Assembly: GCF_018613675.1 (NCBI RefSeq)
Contig: NZ_JAGGPQ010000014.1
Coordinates: 1-63,215, forward strand
Reading direction: 5' to 3'
DNA length: 63,215 nucleotides
Source: Arthrobacter sp. ISL-85
GTDB taxonomy: Bacteria > Actinomycetota > Actinomycetes > Actinomycetales > Micrococcaceae
Positions 32,633-41,768 of this stretch are shown in pieces (the stretch's first letter is position 1; each line of letters opens with the position of its first letter). The position numbers and the translations under genes were made by a program. The notes below the pieces were generated by a model, which searched no databases, was not told the DNA's origin, and worked only from the letters and a program-made list of their open reading frames with translations.

Positions 32633-32833
32633 ATGTCAGCCAGTTTGCGGATCACTCCTACAGATCCTTTCCCTGAGGATCTGGAAAAGCTGAAGGACGA
32701 GAAGTTGCAGGTTCTCGACAGCCAGGTCCATCGTCAGCTAGACCACGAAATCGTCACTGCGGGTGAATCTCACCCAGAGACAGAGTTTCGCCACCAGGAG
32801 CTTGATATGGAGTTCGAACACCGCGACAACTAG
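32633..32833 (+). CDS. Small hypothetical acidic helical protein (66 aa)
   Basis: AAAGGGA precedes the ATG. The product (ITPTDPFPEDLEKLKDEKLQ, VLDSQVHRQLDHEIVTAGES, EFRHQELDMEFEHRDN) is charged and helical and reads like a genuine small protein. No family is recognised. It is close to the repeat array and could be a plasmid replication or maintenance accessory, but nothing in the sequence shows this. Confidence 0.55.
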   Translation: MSASLRITPTDPFPEDLEKLKDEKLQVLDSQVHRQLDHEIVTAGESHPETEFRHQELDMEFEHRDN

Positions 32834-33173
32834 ATGCCCAGTTCCTTGAAACTGGGCCATCGAGTTCGCCCGGGTGGGCATGCATCCAATCAGGCCAGCG
32901 CTGCTGTAGAGAACCTATGCCGGGCCAGCCAGGGTGGACATCAAAGAAGGCGCACTCCCGGAAAAGCTCAAACCCGAGGCGCAATACCACTGGGTGAGTC
33001 ATACCCCAGCCAGTCCACAGCCTCAGACTGCCAGCTGCTCACGGAGCAACCGGGTAAAGACTTACAGACCATGGGGAAGTGTCCGGCCAGGCAGAATGCC
33101 AAGCGGTGGGTAGTTTACGGTGAGAGAAGGTTCCGGAAGGGGCGCTGGGCGAACGCGGGAAGAAGGTCGGCGT
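32834..33173. other. Intergenic
   Basis: No gene recognised. An alternative GTG start (33120) for the next gene falls within this gap. Confidence 0.4.
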
Positions 33174-33848
33174 ATGGGAGCAGCCCGGCGTGCGGCACCT
33201 AACGCGGAGTGGGTTCAGATGTACCGTATGGGCCTGCCCGCTCCCAGAATCGCTTCCTTGTCCGGCGCCGCCGGGTCCACGGTGCGGTACCACCTGCGAA
33301 TGGCTGCCCAGAAAGATCCGGCCCTCCGGGAACAGCACGCGCAGGCCACCCCGGCCACTCCCCCGAGGGTGGACAACCGCAGCCTGGAAAACCTCGAGGA
33401 CATTCTTGCGCTGTACCGGACAGAAGGCCGCCTGCCCAGCAGCCGTGCGAAGTCGGCGCGGGAGCGTACCCTGAGCAGCTGGCTTGGACGCAAACGCCAG
33501 GAATCCGAGACCGGGAGGCTCTCCGCCGTCGTTAGAGACCGTCTCCGGGAAATCCCGGGCTGGGACGCGCCACGAAAACAGAAGGAAAAGCGCGCAGCGC
33601 TGTGGAACCAACGCCTGAGCGAACTCGTGAAGTATCGGGCGGAAGGCAACGACTGGCCGCTGCACAAGAAAGCCGCCACCGAGCAGGAGCGGCTGCTCGG
33701 AGTATGGATCCACAGCCAAAGAATCACCCACCGCAAGGGAACTCTGACGCCGGCAAGGCAGGCACGGCTGAACACAGAACTGCCCGGCTGGCGCCAGGGC
33801 CGGCCACGACGTGGCGGCCGTCCCTCGGCGCGTCAACTTGAAAAGTAA
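33174..33848 (+). CDS. Helicase-associated (HA) domain protein
   Basis: GAAGG precedes the ATG at 33174; the product is 224 residues. An N-terminal helix-turn-helix-like segment (EWVQMYRMGLPAPRIASLSG, AAGSTVRYHLRM) is followed by two HA-type repeats, each a three-helix unit with a basic/aromatic face: about residues 75-125 (NLEDILALYRTEGRLPSSRA, LSSWLGRKRQE) and 140-195 (QRLSELVKYRAEGNDWPLHK, LLGVWIHSQRITHRKGTL). HA domains occur singly or in arrays in actinobacterial plasmids and are thought to bind nucleic acid. No helicase motor is present. The downstream terminator at 33917 likely ends this unit. Confidence 0.8.
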   Translation: MGAARRAAPNAEWVQMYRMGLPAPRIASLSGAAGSTVRYHLRMAAQKDPALREQHAQATPATPPRVDNRSLENLEDILALYRTEGRLPSSRAKSARERTLSSWLGRKRQESETGRLSAVVRDRLREIPGWDAPRKQKEKRAALWNQRLSELVKYRAEGNDWPLHKKAATEQERLLGVWIHSQRITHRKGTLTPARQARLNTELPGWRQGRPRRGGRPSARQLEK

Positions 33849-33916
33849 GTATGCTTTCTATTAGCTTGGTGTCAGCTTCTCCGCCTGTCCCCCATCAAGC
33901 GGAGTGGTCGCTAGGA

Positions 33917-33952
33917 AAGCCCCGTATCACGTTCTCGTGCTGCGGGGCTTTT
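33917..33952 (+). terminator. Terminator after the HA-domain gene
   Basis: AAGCCCCG (33917-33924) pairs with CGGGGCTT (33943-33950), with a further CACG/CGTG pairing inside and T residues after. Confidence 0.65.
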
Positions 33953-34021
33953 CGCTATCCTCCACCGGCACTCAACGCCGGCGGGGACAAGCTGCCCGAC
34001 TAGGAGCGTTCTACTGGGAGC

Positions 34022-34520
34022 TTTTACCGTGAGCCACAATTCGCAGCTGGCGATACTGAAATCAGCAGCGCGGTCAAGGACTGCCACGATCGAGGGTCCG
34101 GGCCGGAGCCGCCACGGGTTGGACGGGAACCAGTCGGTGGCCGTGGCTGCCCATGTGGACTGCAGAACCGCGGGGTACGCCCCTTCGGTGTGGAACACCG
34201 CCCAGGTGCCTGCAGGGACCTCGAACGCATCGAGCACCTCGGGCACCGGAGTCGTTTCGGTGACGGCGACGCCATGGAGGTAGGTCAGCTCGCTGCCCTC
34301 TGTGTAGTCCGGGTCACGTCGGCGCTCACCTGGAACAGACCCACGGGGTCGGTGTTGCTCAATTCCTTGAGCCGGGCGTGCTCTGCTGATGGGAGTGAGG
34401 CGATGTGCGCCTGGATGTGCGGGTTTGGGCCGTGGTGAATAAGCGGCACACTGGCCGAACGGTCGATGAGTCGGAATGCCGGACTATCTGTGATGCGAGT
34501 GTCAATTGTGGTGTTCCCTT
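34022..34520 (-). pseudogene. GyrI-like effector-binding domain of an AraC/MerR-type regulator, frameshifted
   Basis: Reading the minus strand gives FRLIDRSASVPLIHHGPNPH, IQAHIASLPSAEHARLKELS and NTDPVGLFQVSADV; after an indel, DPDYTEGSELTYLHGVAVTE, then VPAGTWAVFHTEGAYPAVLQ, STWAATATDWFPSNPWRLRP and FSIASCELWL. This is the GyrI-like ligand-binding domain found at the end of AraC-type regulators. The DNA-binding part is missing and the frame is broken once, so this is a decayed tail. Confidence 0.75.
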
Positions 34521-35752
34521 CTACGGTAGGGCGGAACCTGAGCTGCGGTTGTCGATCTCCTCAGTGAGGTGACCGCCGATGCAATCGACGAGTTGGTTGA
34601 GCGCTGATCATCGGACGCTCTGCTGTCCATCCAGGGATCCCGCTGCGGGCTACACCATGCGCCAAATAGCACTGTGAAAACGCCGCCATTTATCGCTAAA
34701 CGTCAGACCGCTCATCAAGGACAACGGGCATGCGTGCAAAAACGGTGGTTTTCGACTGCACACTGTGGAGTCGGCCACGTGACTAACATGAAAGTCTTGC
34801 CGTTCCGTCCGGGCTTCCCTTCATGGCACTCAACGGAAAACTTCCGGCCGTGCCCCGGCCGTCGGGGAAACGCTCGCACCAATCTGGCACCAGCCGGGAG
34901 AAAGTCTCCCTGGCGCCCATTAGAAGGCACCACCACCGCTCCCGGTGTCCTCCCCCGCACATGCGCAGGTCCTTCAGAACAGGCTCAGTTGGCTAAGCGG
35001 GTCGCCTGGCCTTGGGTAACGTGTACATCGCACGTTGACTGATCCAGCTGGCGGTCACGTCGTCATTGGGCGGGCTGCATCCTAGAGGTACTCCTGCAGC
35101 TCGACAGCCTGTGGCTCCGAAGTGGCTAGTGGCTGAGGATTGGCACAAGTGGGTTAACTGCCTACTCCCCCGCCCGTGGCTGCCTCTGCACAAGCCAGCG
35201 GCTAGCATGGGCTGCAGTCGCAAGACTAAAGCGCCTTCCCCCGTTGCTCCCTAGGTGCCGAGCGCGTCTCTCGACCAACGACTTTCATGCCATAAGACAC
35301 GCCATAGGTCCTATTGGAGGCCACAGTCTGCCCTATGGCAGGTTGCACCGCGTGCCGTCACACTCTGCAGATCATATGGATCCATGTAGACATTCAAGTT
35401 ACACCTCCCGTTGCTCACCACGCTTTCCTCCCAACTAGGATTCCGGCTGGCGATCACGTTTGCACACACATGGGCCCATCAACTACCCGGACCGCCGAGA
35501 TATGCACGGGAGGCCAAACCATTTATCTAAGATGCGACTCAATTGCCAGTCTGACGGGAGCTATCACAGAAGGCACCGTAGGGATGCCAGCGTGGCACTC
35601 AGTCGTGGATATAACGTGGCGTGCAACGGAGGGACTCATTCGATGAATTGTGGTGTCCCAAATGCGTGTCACTGCCATCATTCCCGGAGAAGTGCACATA
35701 GCGTTGAACGCAGGACAACATGCCCCTCACCAAGTAGGAGAGTTACAGGCCG
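34521..35752. other. Long non-coding stretch upstream of parA
   Basis: About 1.2 kb without a recognisable gene. It contains repeat B copy 2 (34659-34754) and, from about 35280, sequence less GC-rich than its surroundings with CTGCCCTATGGCAG and a nearby GCCATAGG (about 35300-35345). Being directly upstream of parA, it may hold the partition promoter and centromere-like sites. Confidence 0.4.
34659..34754. repeat. Dispersed repeat pair B, copy 2
   Basis: A 96-base match to 15523-15619: GCGCCAAATAGC, AACGCCGCCATTTATCGC and CAAAAACGGTGGTTTTCG at the same internal distances. Confidence 0.55.
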
Positions 35753-36694
35753 ATGGCACGATCTCTGCAAACCCCCGTACCGCCGAGACCTCAGGCAACG
35801 CGCGCCATTGACCGTGTGGTCTCCCTGGCGAACGGCAAAGGCGGAGTGGGCAAGACCACGACTGCAGCCAACGTCGGCGGGTATGTGGCCCTGGCCGGCT
35901 CCCGCGTGTTACTGATCGACCTTGACCCACAGGGCGACCTGGCTCGCGACCTCGGATATGAGCGCCAGACAGGCAGGGAACTTTTTCAGGCCCTCATCAC
36001 TGGCACGACGCCGGTGATCCTGCGTGACGTGCGGGACAACCTAGACGTCATCCCTGGCGGCCAGGATTTGGAAGACATCCAAGGACTTATGGTGTCCCGT
36101 TCCAGCCGCTCCGATGCAGGCGACTTCGGCGACATGCTCTACGCCGTCCTAGCCCCGTTGGCGGAGGATTACGACTTGATCCTGATCGACACCCCGCCGG
36201 GGGAGCGGATCCTCGTGGAGGGCGCCTTCGCGATCTCCAGCGCCGTCGTCATTCCTACCCGCTCCGATGATGCGAGTATCGACGGAGTCGAACGCATCGC
36301 CCGCCGCTTCATGGCGGTGCGTGACCGCAACCCATCGCTGCAGTTGGCCGGAATCGTCCTTTTCGGTGTTGGACCGCGTTCCCTTCGCTTGGAGCGCAGC
36401 GTGCGAGAAACTCTGGAAGAGATGCTCGGCACCGTCGCCCCGGTCTTCGAAACCCGCATCAGGAACCTGGAAAGCGCAAGCGCCGACGCCCGTCGCAAGG
36501 GCTTGCTCTTCCACGAACTCGAAGGTGCAGTTACCGACGCTCAGAAGAACCGCCTAAAGGCGCTCCGAGCGGGGGAGAAGCCGGCAGACGGCTTCTTTTC
36601 ACGCAATGCCGGCGGACTGGCTGAAGAGTACGAGCAGTTGACCGGGGAGATCCTCGCCCGACTGAACGAGATCGAAAGCGGTAACCAGGCATGA
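35753..36694 (+). CDS. parA: ParA-family partition ATPase
   Basis: A 313-residue deviant-Walker ATPase: GKGGVGKTTTAANVGGYVAL (Walker A with signature lysine, residues about 29-36), VLLIDLDPQGDLARDLGY (Walker A-prime) and YDLILIDTPPGERILVEGAF (Walker B). It forms ATP-dependent dimers on DNA that move plasmid copies bound by a partner protein. AGGAGAG lies about 12 bases upstream of the ATG. Its stop overlaps the start of the next gene (ATGA), so the two are co-translated. With the replication gene nearby, this marks the element as a plasmid. Confidence 0.9.
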   Translation: MARSLQTPVPPRPQATRAIDRVVSLANGKGGVGKTTTAANVGGYVALAGSRVLLIDLDPQGDLARDLGYERQTGRELFQALITGTTPVILRDVRDNLDVIPGGQDLEDIQGLMVSRSSRSDAGDFGDMLYAVLAPLAEDYDLILIDTPPGERILVEGAFAISSAVVIPTRSDDASIDGVERIARRFMAVRDRNPSLQLAGIVLFGVGPRSLRLERSVRETLEEMLGTVAPVFETRIRNLESASADARRKGLLFHELEGAVTDAQKNRLKALRAGEKPADGFFSRNAGGLAEEYEQLTGEILARLNEIESGNQA

Positions 36695-37443
36695 GCGGCC
36701 GACAAAGTCTTGCAGGGGCATTCGCACCTGTAGCGCCTGCCCGCGGCGCAGCACTGCAAGGGTTGCTGGCTCCAAAGCGGGGGAGAGGCGCACCTACCCC
36801 GGAACCCAACCCCAAGGAGTCCCCGGAGGTGCCGGCCTGGGAACTTGTACAGGTGCCGCCGGCAGCCGCACCCGAGCTCGCAGATACGCGGGTGCCTACT
36901 GAACAGCCGCGGACCGATACTCCGCCTGCTGAACAGGCAACTGTTGAAGAGGCGCCCCTTGAGGCGACAGGGGAGCGGGAGGACCCCAAGCCTTCGTCCG
37001 TTCAGGGCACTAAGGCTATCGCTCGGCAGCGGCCTGCGTCCAAGACGGCAACCAGCCCGGCCAAGGCCTCCGAGCTGGTTCCCGGGGCGCTGCGCAACGT
37101 AGGGGTGTACCTGCCGCCGGCACTCCTCGCGCAGGTCAAGGATGCCGTTTACCAGGAGCGGACCACATACGCAGACCTGTTAATCGATGCCTTCGAAGCC
37201 GTCGACGACAAGCAGATCGCTAAGGAATTCACTCCCGTGACCACGCCGACCAACTCCGGCATGCCCAGGCGCGCACCACGGAAACGGGGAGAAGCGGGCA
37301 TTCAGATCCAACTGCGTCTCGACGGAGTGCAGGTTGCCTGGCTGGATGAAAAGGTCGCTGAATTTGACGCACCGTCACGTAGCGCGCTGGTATCTACCGT
37401 CTTCAAGCTTCATATCCAAGCGGAAAAGTCCGTAGCGGAGTAA
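36691..37443 (+). CDS. ParA partner, centromere-binding protein candidate
   Basis: A 250-residue protein overlapping the end of parA. The first about 130 residues are proline/alanine/glutamate-rich and probably disordered. A folded C-terminal half reads NVGVYLPPALLAQVKDAVYQ, ERTTYADLLIDAFEAVDD and IQIQLRLDGVQVAWLDEKVA, EFDAPSRSALVSTVFKLHI. Both halves resemble ribbon-helix-helix-type DNA binding (a beta strand, then helices with SR.A.V). There is no ParB-type N-terminal CTPase domain. The layout fits the non-ParB adaptors of type Ib partition systems, so the 12-bp repeats just downstream are a plausible binding site. Confidence 0.7.
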   Translation: MSGRQSLAGAFAPVAPARGAALQGLLAPKRGRGAPTPEPNPKESPEVPAWELVQVPPAAAPELADTRVPTEQPRTDTPPAEQATVEEAPLEATGEREDPKPSSVQGTKAIARQRPASKTATSPAKASELVPGALRNVGVYLPPALLAQVKDAVYQERTTYADLLIDAFEAVDDKQIAKEFTPVTTPTNSGMPRRAPRKRGEAGIQIQLRLDGVQVAWLDEKVAEFDAPSRSALVSTVFKLHIQAEKSVAE

Positions 37444-37478
37444 TGCTGCTCGGCTATGGTAAGCCTTCCAATAGTATT

Positions 37479-37514
37479 TATGGCATGCCTTACGGCATGC
37501 CTTATGGCATGAAC
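37479..37514. repeat. Three 12-bp direct repeats, candidate centromere or operator
   Basis: TATGGCATGCCT (37479-37490), TACGGCATGCCT (37491-37502) and TATGGCATGAAC (37503-37514) are exactly in tandem, and the first two contain the palindrome GGCATGCC. They lie 36 bases after the parA partner gene and before the convergent replication gene. Confidence 0.65.
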
Positions 37515-37628
37515 GGGGCAGCGCAAGGTACTTCCCAAGGTATAAATACGACAGCTGCCCGGCTGCAAACCGTCCAAGTAGGCGGCCGAACAAACGCGCT
37601 TACGCCTGACCGATCCTTGGTCCTGGTT

Positions 37629-39572
37629 CTATGCCGTTCTGTTGAAAGCCATGTCGGACAGCGACCATTCATCAGGGGGCCCCTCAAACAGTTCCCAGGG
37701 ATAGTCATCATCGGGGGAGAGCAACTGCGGAACGCAGTCGACGTTCTTTGCGAGCCATTCCCGCCAGATAATCCGGTCGTTGCGATACCGCTGCAACTGG
37801 AGGGCCACAGCTTCGAGGACCCCGAACTGTTCGGCGAGCTGCCTTAGCGAGGTGCTAGCGACGATTGACCAGGCCCGGCCTACACCTCGGGAGACCAAGT
37901 TCCAGGCGGCGAGAACCTCCAGGGCTTCGTGCACGGCGGACCGGGACAACCGCGTGGCACGGACAATTTCGGATGTCGGCATGGCGGGGGAGTGCTCCAG
38001 GGCTTCGTAGACGAAGGCCGCCGGCAGCCCCAGTTCCCGGAACACCGGGCGGAGGGCGTGGATCTTCCCTTTCTGCCAAGAGGCGTCTTCGGCTGCTGCC
38101 TTCAGCTCTTCAGGAACGGTCAACATGTAAAGATCGCCCTTGGTTCCACGGGCCTCTTCAACGAGGGTGACTAGGGGATCCTTTTCGCCACGGAGTTCCC
38201 GCAAGTGGAGGCCGACGGTGGTGTGGTCGAGTCCTGTGGCGACCGCGATGGACCGGACGCCGAATTCGATAAACCGGGAAGCTGTCTTATGTGCTGCCTC
38301 ACCCAACGCCCTAAGCACCATCCGTCGTGCCATTCCTGTCCTGGATTCCTGGTAGTTCACCTCCCTAAGGCGCAGGGCACTTCGCCAGCTCCGGATGAAC
38401 CGATGCTCCGCATCGGGATTAGAAATGGGAGGGACCCCCTTTACCCCTGCCGCCTGTGTATTTGGCTGGCTTGTGGTGGATCTACGGACATTGTCATCCG
38501 GGTCGGTTTTTGCGGGCTTTTTGCTCAAGTAGCTGAGGGCTTTCATCCAGTCCCGGCGTAGGGCCGGGAGCCGGTGGCGGGCTGCGTACCGGGCGTAGAA
38601 GGAGGCCAGTCCAGGCCATGTCCCCTGGAGCATGCGGCGCTCCACGTCAACGAGCTCGAGGCCGGCGGCCGCGGCGCCGACGATGACTGCCTGGCGCGCG
38701 TCCGAATCTGAGGCGTACCGGTTGGTGTCGTACATGCCGCTCTGGGCGAGTGCCTGCATGTCCCGGGACATGCGGCCCACGGGATGGTCCACGATGGGTG
38801 CAGAGGAGGTTGCCGGGGTGAAGGTCTCTTCCTGGCGGAGTGCCCTGACGGCCTTGATCTCGGCGGAAAGGTCCTTGGTCATAGCGGCCCAGACCGCTGC
38901 GCTGTTGGGCCGACGGGCGATGTCGTAGGCCATGGACAGGCTCATCGCCAGTTCCTGGTGGCCACCTCGCTTGTGCGGTGAGCCAGGGGTTCGCATGCAG
39001 CCGTGGAGCAGGTTCTGGTGCGGGGTCTTGTCCAGGGTCCGGTACCGGGTGCCCAGCGCCTCAACAAGATCACGCGCTTGGGAGAAGGTGACCCGCTGCG
39101 CCAGCGGGACGTAGACGTGGCGGCCGCCATTGGGGGAGTAATCCTCAATCCACCGGGCCCCGACCGAATGCAGCCAGGTCTGGACCGCGCGGACGTCCGC
39201 CTGGACCCAGTCTGTACCTGCTACCGAGGAGTCAAAGTCGAGGAAAATCGCCGCGCAGGTGCCGTCCTTGCCGAAGATCCGAACGGCGGCGGGAAAAGAC
39301 GGGAGTGTCTCGGTGAGGTTCCGTTCATGTCTCTGTGGATAGGACTTTCCGGAGTCCTTGGAAAGCCGGACCCTGGGCTGACCCGCGAGAACAGGAGCAA
39401 GGGCTGCCCACGCTTCGGCTGGCGAGCATGACGAGGAGAGGTTGCGCGACACGCCAGACTCAGATATGGCTGGCGACGCACATGGGTGTCCATGTACGAT
39501 GTGAGTAATCCTTTCGGGGATTGAGGTACGAAAAAGGGCCGATCCTGCCAGATCGGTTTCATAGCAACACAA
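37629..39572 (-). CDS. Plasmid replication protein with primase-polymerase-like N-terminal half
   Basis: The open frame encodes 647 residues. Residues about 85-160 carry AEP/prim-pol-like motifs: AAIFLDFDSS (metal-binding DFD, residues 112-114) and SPNGGRHVYVPL (residues 146-157), followed by MRTPGSPHKRGG. Middle and C-terminal parts contain winged-helix segments (VATGLDHTTVGLHLRELRGE and SEIVRATRLSRSAVHEALEV). It should recognise the origin and prime or start replication. No helicase domain is seen. Start uncertain: the frame begins at TTG (39572) without a good ribosome binding site; GTG at 39452 is an alternative with SRNLSSSCSPAEA as N-terminus. Confidence 0.8.
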   Translation of the reverse strand: MCCYETDLAGSALFRTSIPERITHIVHGHPCASPAISESGVSRNLSSSCSPAEAWAALAPVLAGQPRVRLSKDSGKSYPQRHERNLTETLPSFPAAVRIFGKDGTCAAIFLDFDSSVAGTDWVQADVRAVQTWLHSVGARWIEDYSPNGGRHVYVPLAQRVTFSQARDLVEALGTRYRTLDKTPHQNLLHGCMRTPGSPHKRGGHQELAMSLSMAYDIARRPNSAAVWAAMTKDLSAEIKAVRALRQEETFTPATSSAPIVDHPVGRMSRDMQALAQSGMYDTNRYASDSDARQAVIVGAAAAGLELVDVERRMLQGTWPGLASFYARYAARHRLPALRRDWMKALSYLSKKPAKTDPDDNVRRSTTSQPNTQAAGVKGVPPISNPDAEHRFIRSWRSALRLREVNYQESRTGMARRMVLRALGEAAHKTASRFIEFGVRSIAVATGLDHTTVGLHLRELRGEKDPLVTLVEEARGTKGDLYMLTVPEELKAAAEDASWQKGKIHALRPVFRELGLPAAFVYEALEHSPAMPTSEIVRATRLSRSAVHEALEVLAAWNLVSRGVGRAWSIVASTSLRQLAEQFGVLEAVALQLQRYRNDRIIWREWLAKNVDCVPQLLSPDDDYPWELFEGPPDEWSLSDMAFNRTA

Positions 39573-39650
39573 AGGATGGCCGTTTTAGGCCTTCCACGAC
39601 TTACAATCTGATCCGCCGGCAAGCAATCCAGAGGGTAAGTCTCAAGCTTC

Positions 39651-39679
39651 GAAGGCCCGCCTAGTGCGGGCCTTCTTTT
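39651..39679 (+). terminator. Hairpin between the replication gene start and the small DNA-binding gene
   Basis: GAAGGCCCGC (39651-39660) and GCGGGCCTTC (39666-39675) are perfect arms with a CTAGT loop, followed by TTTT on the plus strand. The genes on both sides are on the minus strand, so on that strand it acts as an attenuating hairpin without a T run. Confidence 0.65.
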
Positions 39680-39681
39680 GG

Positions 39682-39918
39682 TTATGAGGCCATGCGGATG
39701 GGCAACTCCTGCTGATAGTCATCCCGGTCGAGTGCGGCCAGGTCTTCCTTGAGCTGTGGCTCGACAACGGACAGAAGGTATTCCGTGACGGTCAGGCCCT
39801 TGTGAGCTGCCACTTTGGCGATACCGTCAGCGGTTGGTTCCGGTGAGCGGAAACCAATGAACTTACGCAGCCCCTTGCTAGGACGCCCGCCGCCTCGATT
39901 TACTGCTACTGCCGTCAT
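39682..39918 (-). CDS. Small ribbon-helix-helix-like DNA-binding protein (78 aa)
   Basis: AAAGGA ten bases before the ATG supports the start. The basic N-terminus NRGGGRPSKGLRKFIGFRSP contains the GRPSKG motif frequent in plasmid CopG-like or replication-control proteins. It leads into ADGIAKVAAHKGLTVTEYLL, a ribbon-helix-helix-like helix pair, and an acidic tail. Located directly upstream of the replication gene on the same strand, it is probably a copy-control repressor, though no operator is visible to me. Confidence 0.65.
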   Translation of the reverse strand: MTAVAVNRGGGRPSKGLRKFIGFRSPEPTADGIAKVAAHKGLTVTEYLLSVVEPQLKEDLAALDRDDYQQELPIRMAS

Positions 39919-40238
39919 TTGCTCTGTCCTTTGATTTTGTAGCCGCCTAAGCCGCTACAGCTTCATCGTTGTGATGCCCGCCCCGGAGAATCACAGGTAG
40001 ATCCTTCGCGACTGCTCCGAAACTATCACCGGCCTAGCAGCCGGTTGGGGATTTGTTTTCAGAAAACGGCAGCGTGTCGCTTGTGTGACTTTTCCCGCGA
40101 CCATCGGGGCCTCCCTTCGGCCAAGCATTCTTTCTTACGTTTACAAACTCCCCGCGTGACAAGCGCAGCTGAGGGCCCCTTGGTAGGGTGTCCCCTTGTT
40201 TGACTGATGCTGTCAGGCGCTAAACCATATTACACATC
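39919..40238. other. Intergenic between divergent minus and plus units
   Basis: Promoter region for the 39682 gene on the minus strand and the ImmA-type operon on the plus strand. GGGCCTCCCTTCGGCC (about 40105) is a weak hairpin. No gene seen. Confidence 0.4.
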
Positions 40239-40255
40239 ACTGAAATAATTTCAGT
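40239..40255. promoter_or_regulatory. 17-bp perfect palindrome, operator candidate 1 of the ImmA/EspR-like block
   Basis: ACTGAAATAATTTCAGT, 23 bases before the start of the ImmA-type gene. The identical 17 bases recur at 42950-42966. A shorter CTGAA/TTCAG palindrome occurs at 42400-42411. Confidence 0.75.
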
Positions 40256-40278
40256 GGCATGTTCACTGGGGTGAGAAG

Positions 40279-40773
40279 TTGACGGAGAACCAATTGTTAG
40301 AACCTACGGAGTTGTCCCTGCGGACCATCCAGTCCTTGCAGCTGCCGGCTTCTCCAACTCTCCCGCATCTGATCAGCGCCGTAGAACGGGCATACGGCAA
40401 ACCATTGGAGTTCGATGAAGTGGCGGATCTTGTTCTGGCGGATGGCGTCACTGGGCGCTGGGTGGATATGCCGGACCGTGGCCTCATTCAGTACCGGCGC
40501 GGTCACGCGTTCTGGTGCCGTCATGTCATCCTGCACGAGTTTGGGCACATTCTGCTGGGGCACAAGGGCGAGCCAGCCGACGGCCTCCAGTCCGCGGGCT
40601 TCTTTTCCGGAGTTGGTAAGCGGCGCGGGATCAGCTGGATGTGTCGCCCGGCCTCCATTCCCCTCGAAGAGGCTGAGCAGGCCGCAGAAAACCTCGCCTA
40701 TGCACTGGCACAGCGGCTGGTGACAGGTCAGGACGCCTGCGTCTCCGAGGCGGAACGGATTTTCGGACTGTGA
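40279..40773 (+). CDS. ImmA/IrrE-type zinc metallopeptidase
   Basis: A 164-residue single-domain protein starting at TTG with GGGGTGAG upstream. The zinc motif is RHVILHEFGHILLGH (HExxH at residues 86-90, with the extra downstream His), preceded by a strand typical of the family. ISWMCRPASIPLEEAEQAAE and LAYALAQRLVTG follow, the usual C-terminal helix with the third ligand region (E in EEAEQAAE). ImmA/IrrE peptidases cleave or release helix-turn-helix repressors. Here an EspR-like helix-turn-helix gene lies three genes downstream. The stop overlaps the next start (GTGA), so the genes form one operon beginning at the 40239 palindrome. Confidence 0.85.
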   Translation: MTENQLLEPTELSLRTIQSLQLPASPTLPHLISAVERAYGKPLEFDEVADLVLADGVTGRWVDMPDRGLIQYRRGHAFWCRHVILHEFGHILLGHKGEPADGLQSAGFFSGVGKRRGISWMCRPASIPLEEAEQAAENLAYALAQRLVTGQDACVSEAERIFGL

Positions 40774-41768
40774 TTCAAGCTGCATTCTGGCTGTTGACCC
40801 TTGTCTTTGCGGCGCGGTTGTACCTCGTGGCGCGGCATAACGCGTCGTCCGCGTTTCTGGGGGCCACAGGTGTCGGCGTGGTTGGCCTCTTCTGTACCGG
40901 CCAAATCGTCCCCGAAAGCACCCTTGACGCTCTGATCGGGGGGACCAACTGGCTACACCTGGTGAGGAACCTCCTTGTGACCGCAGCAGTATGGTTGGTC
41001 CGGGAAGGTGTGTTCACCGCGCTGTCCGCTGAACCCGAAGCAAGGCAGCGTGTGACGCGCAGGCCGTTGTTTCTCGGCGCTCTCCTGCTGGCCATAACCA
41101 TCCCATTCACGTTGCAGTCCTTCGTCCCCACCACGGACGCCTTCGTCCCCGAGACCGTTCAACAGCCCGCGGTCTATAGTTACGCCACGATCTACATGGC
41201 AATCCTTGGAGACTTGGGCCTGTCCGTCCTGCAAGTGAGCATTGGTCCGCGAGACAGCCGCACCGTACGCGCAAGCGCCACAGTCGTCGGCACCGGAATG
41301 GGCCTCATGGTCCTGGGCTGTGTCGATGAAATCATCTACATGAGCCTGCGCTTCCTCGGCCACCAGGGTGCCGCGACCGATGTGACGCACGGGCTCTTTA
41401 CACCCCTCTTCTACAGCGGAATCCTGCTCACGTCGCTAGGACTAGGCATACCGCCAATGGTGCGGCTATGGCGCAGACTGGCTCTCGTTGACCGTTTCTG
41501 GATCCTCGTGCTCCATTGCAAGTTCCCTGCCGTAAGAAGCACCGCCAAGGTATCGGAGGCGCGGTTGTCGGTTGCGGCGGACGCCTTGGGGCCTCGCCCC
41601 GCCGATCGGCTGTACACCTTGGTCATTGCCATCGGTGACCTTCGTGCCGCGGGCCGGCAAGCAGCTTATTCCCCGCCAGCTGATAGGGCGCTTGTCCTGG
41701 CTCAGCGGCGGCTGGCCAACACATTCGAGCCCCTTGGGCTGGAGCTTAGGAAAAGGGCGGAAATCTAG
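40770..41768 (+). CDS. MAB_1171c/DUF6545-like multi-span membrane protein
   Basis: A 332-residue protein with about seven membrane helices in its first 230 residues: IQAAFWLLTLVFAARLYL, FLGATGVGVVGLFCTG, LVRNLLVTAAVWLVREGVF, FLGALLLAITIPFTLQSF, IYMAILGDLGLSVLQVSI, ATVVGTGMGLMVLGCVDEII and LFYSGILLTSLGLGIPPM. A cytosolic C-terminal domain (RLWRRLALVDRFWILVLHCK to LYTLVIAIGDLRAAGRQAAY) has the LWRxL....LY..VI.IxDxR pattern I associate with DUF6545/MAB_1171c putative transporters. It starts at GTG overlapping the ImmA stop. Substrate unknown; the conserved company suggests a signal-export or sensing role. Confidence 0.75.
   Translation: MIQAAFWLLTLVFAARLYLVARHNASSAFLGATGVGVVGLFCTGQIVPESTLDALIGGTNWLHLVRNLLVTAAVWLVREGVFTALSAEPEARQRVTRRPLFLGALLLAITIPFTLQSFVPTTDAFVPETVQQPAVYSYATIYMAILGDLGLSVLQVSIGPRDSRTVRASATVVGTGMGLMVLGCVDEIIYMSLRFLGHQGAATDVTHGLFTPLFYSGILLTSLGLGIPPMVRLWRRLALVDRFWILVLHCKFPAVRSTAKVSEARLSVAADALGPRPADRLYTLVIAIGDLRAAGRQAAYSPPADRALVLAQRRLANTFEPLGLELRKRAEI

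Noticed and set aside
34993..35223. 76-residue minus-strand frame in the pre-parA gap
   Set aside because: No family features, no good start signal; residue composition unlike neighbouring genes.
37443..37847. Open frame encoding YGMPYGMPYGM repeats
   Set aside because: The repeats are better explained as DNA repeats next to the partition gene; most of the frame is antisense to the replication gene.
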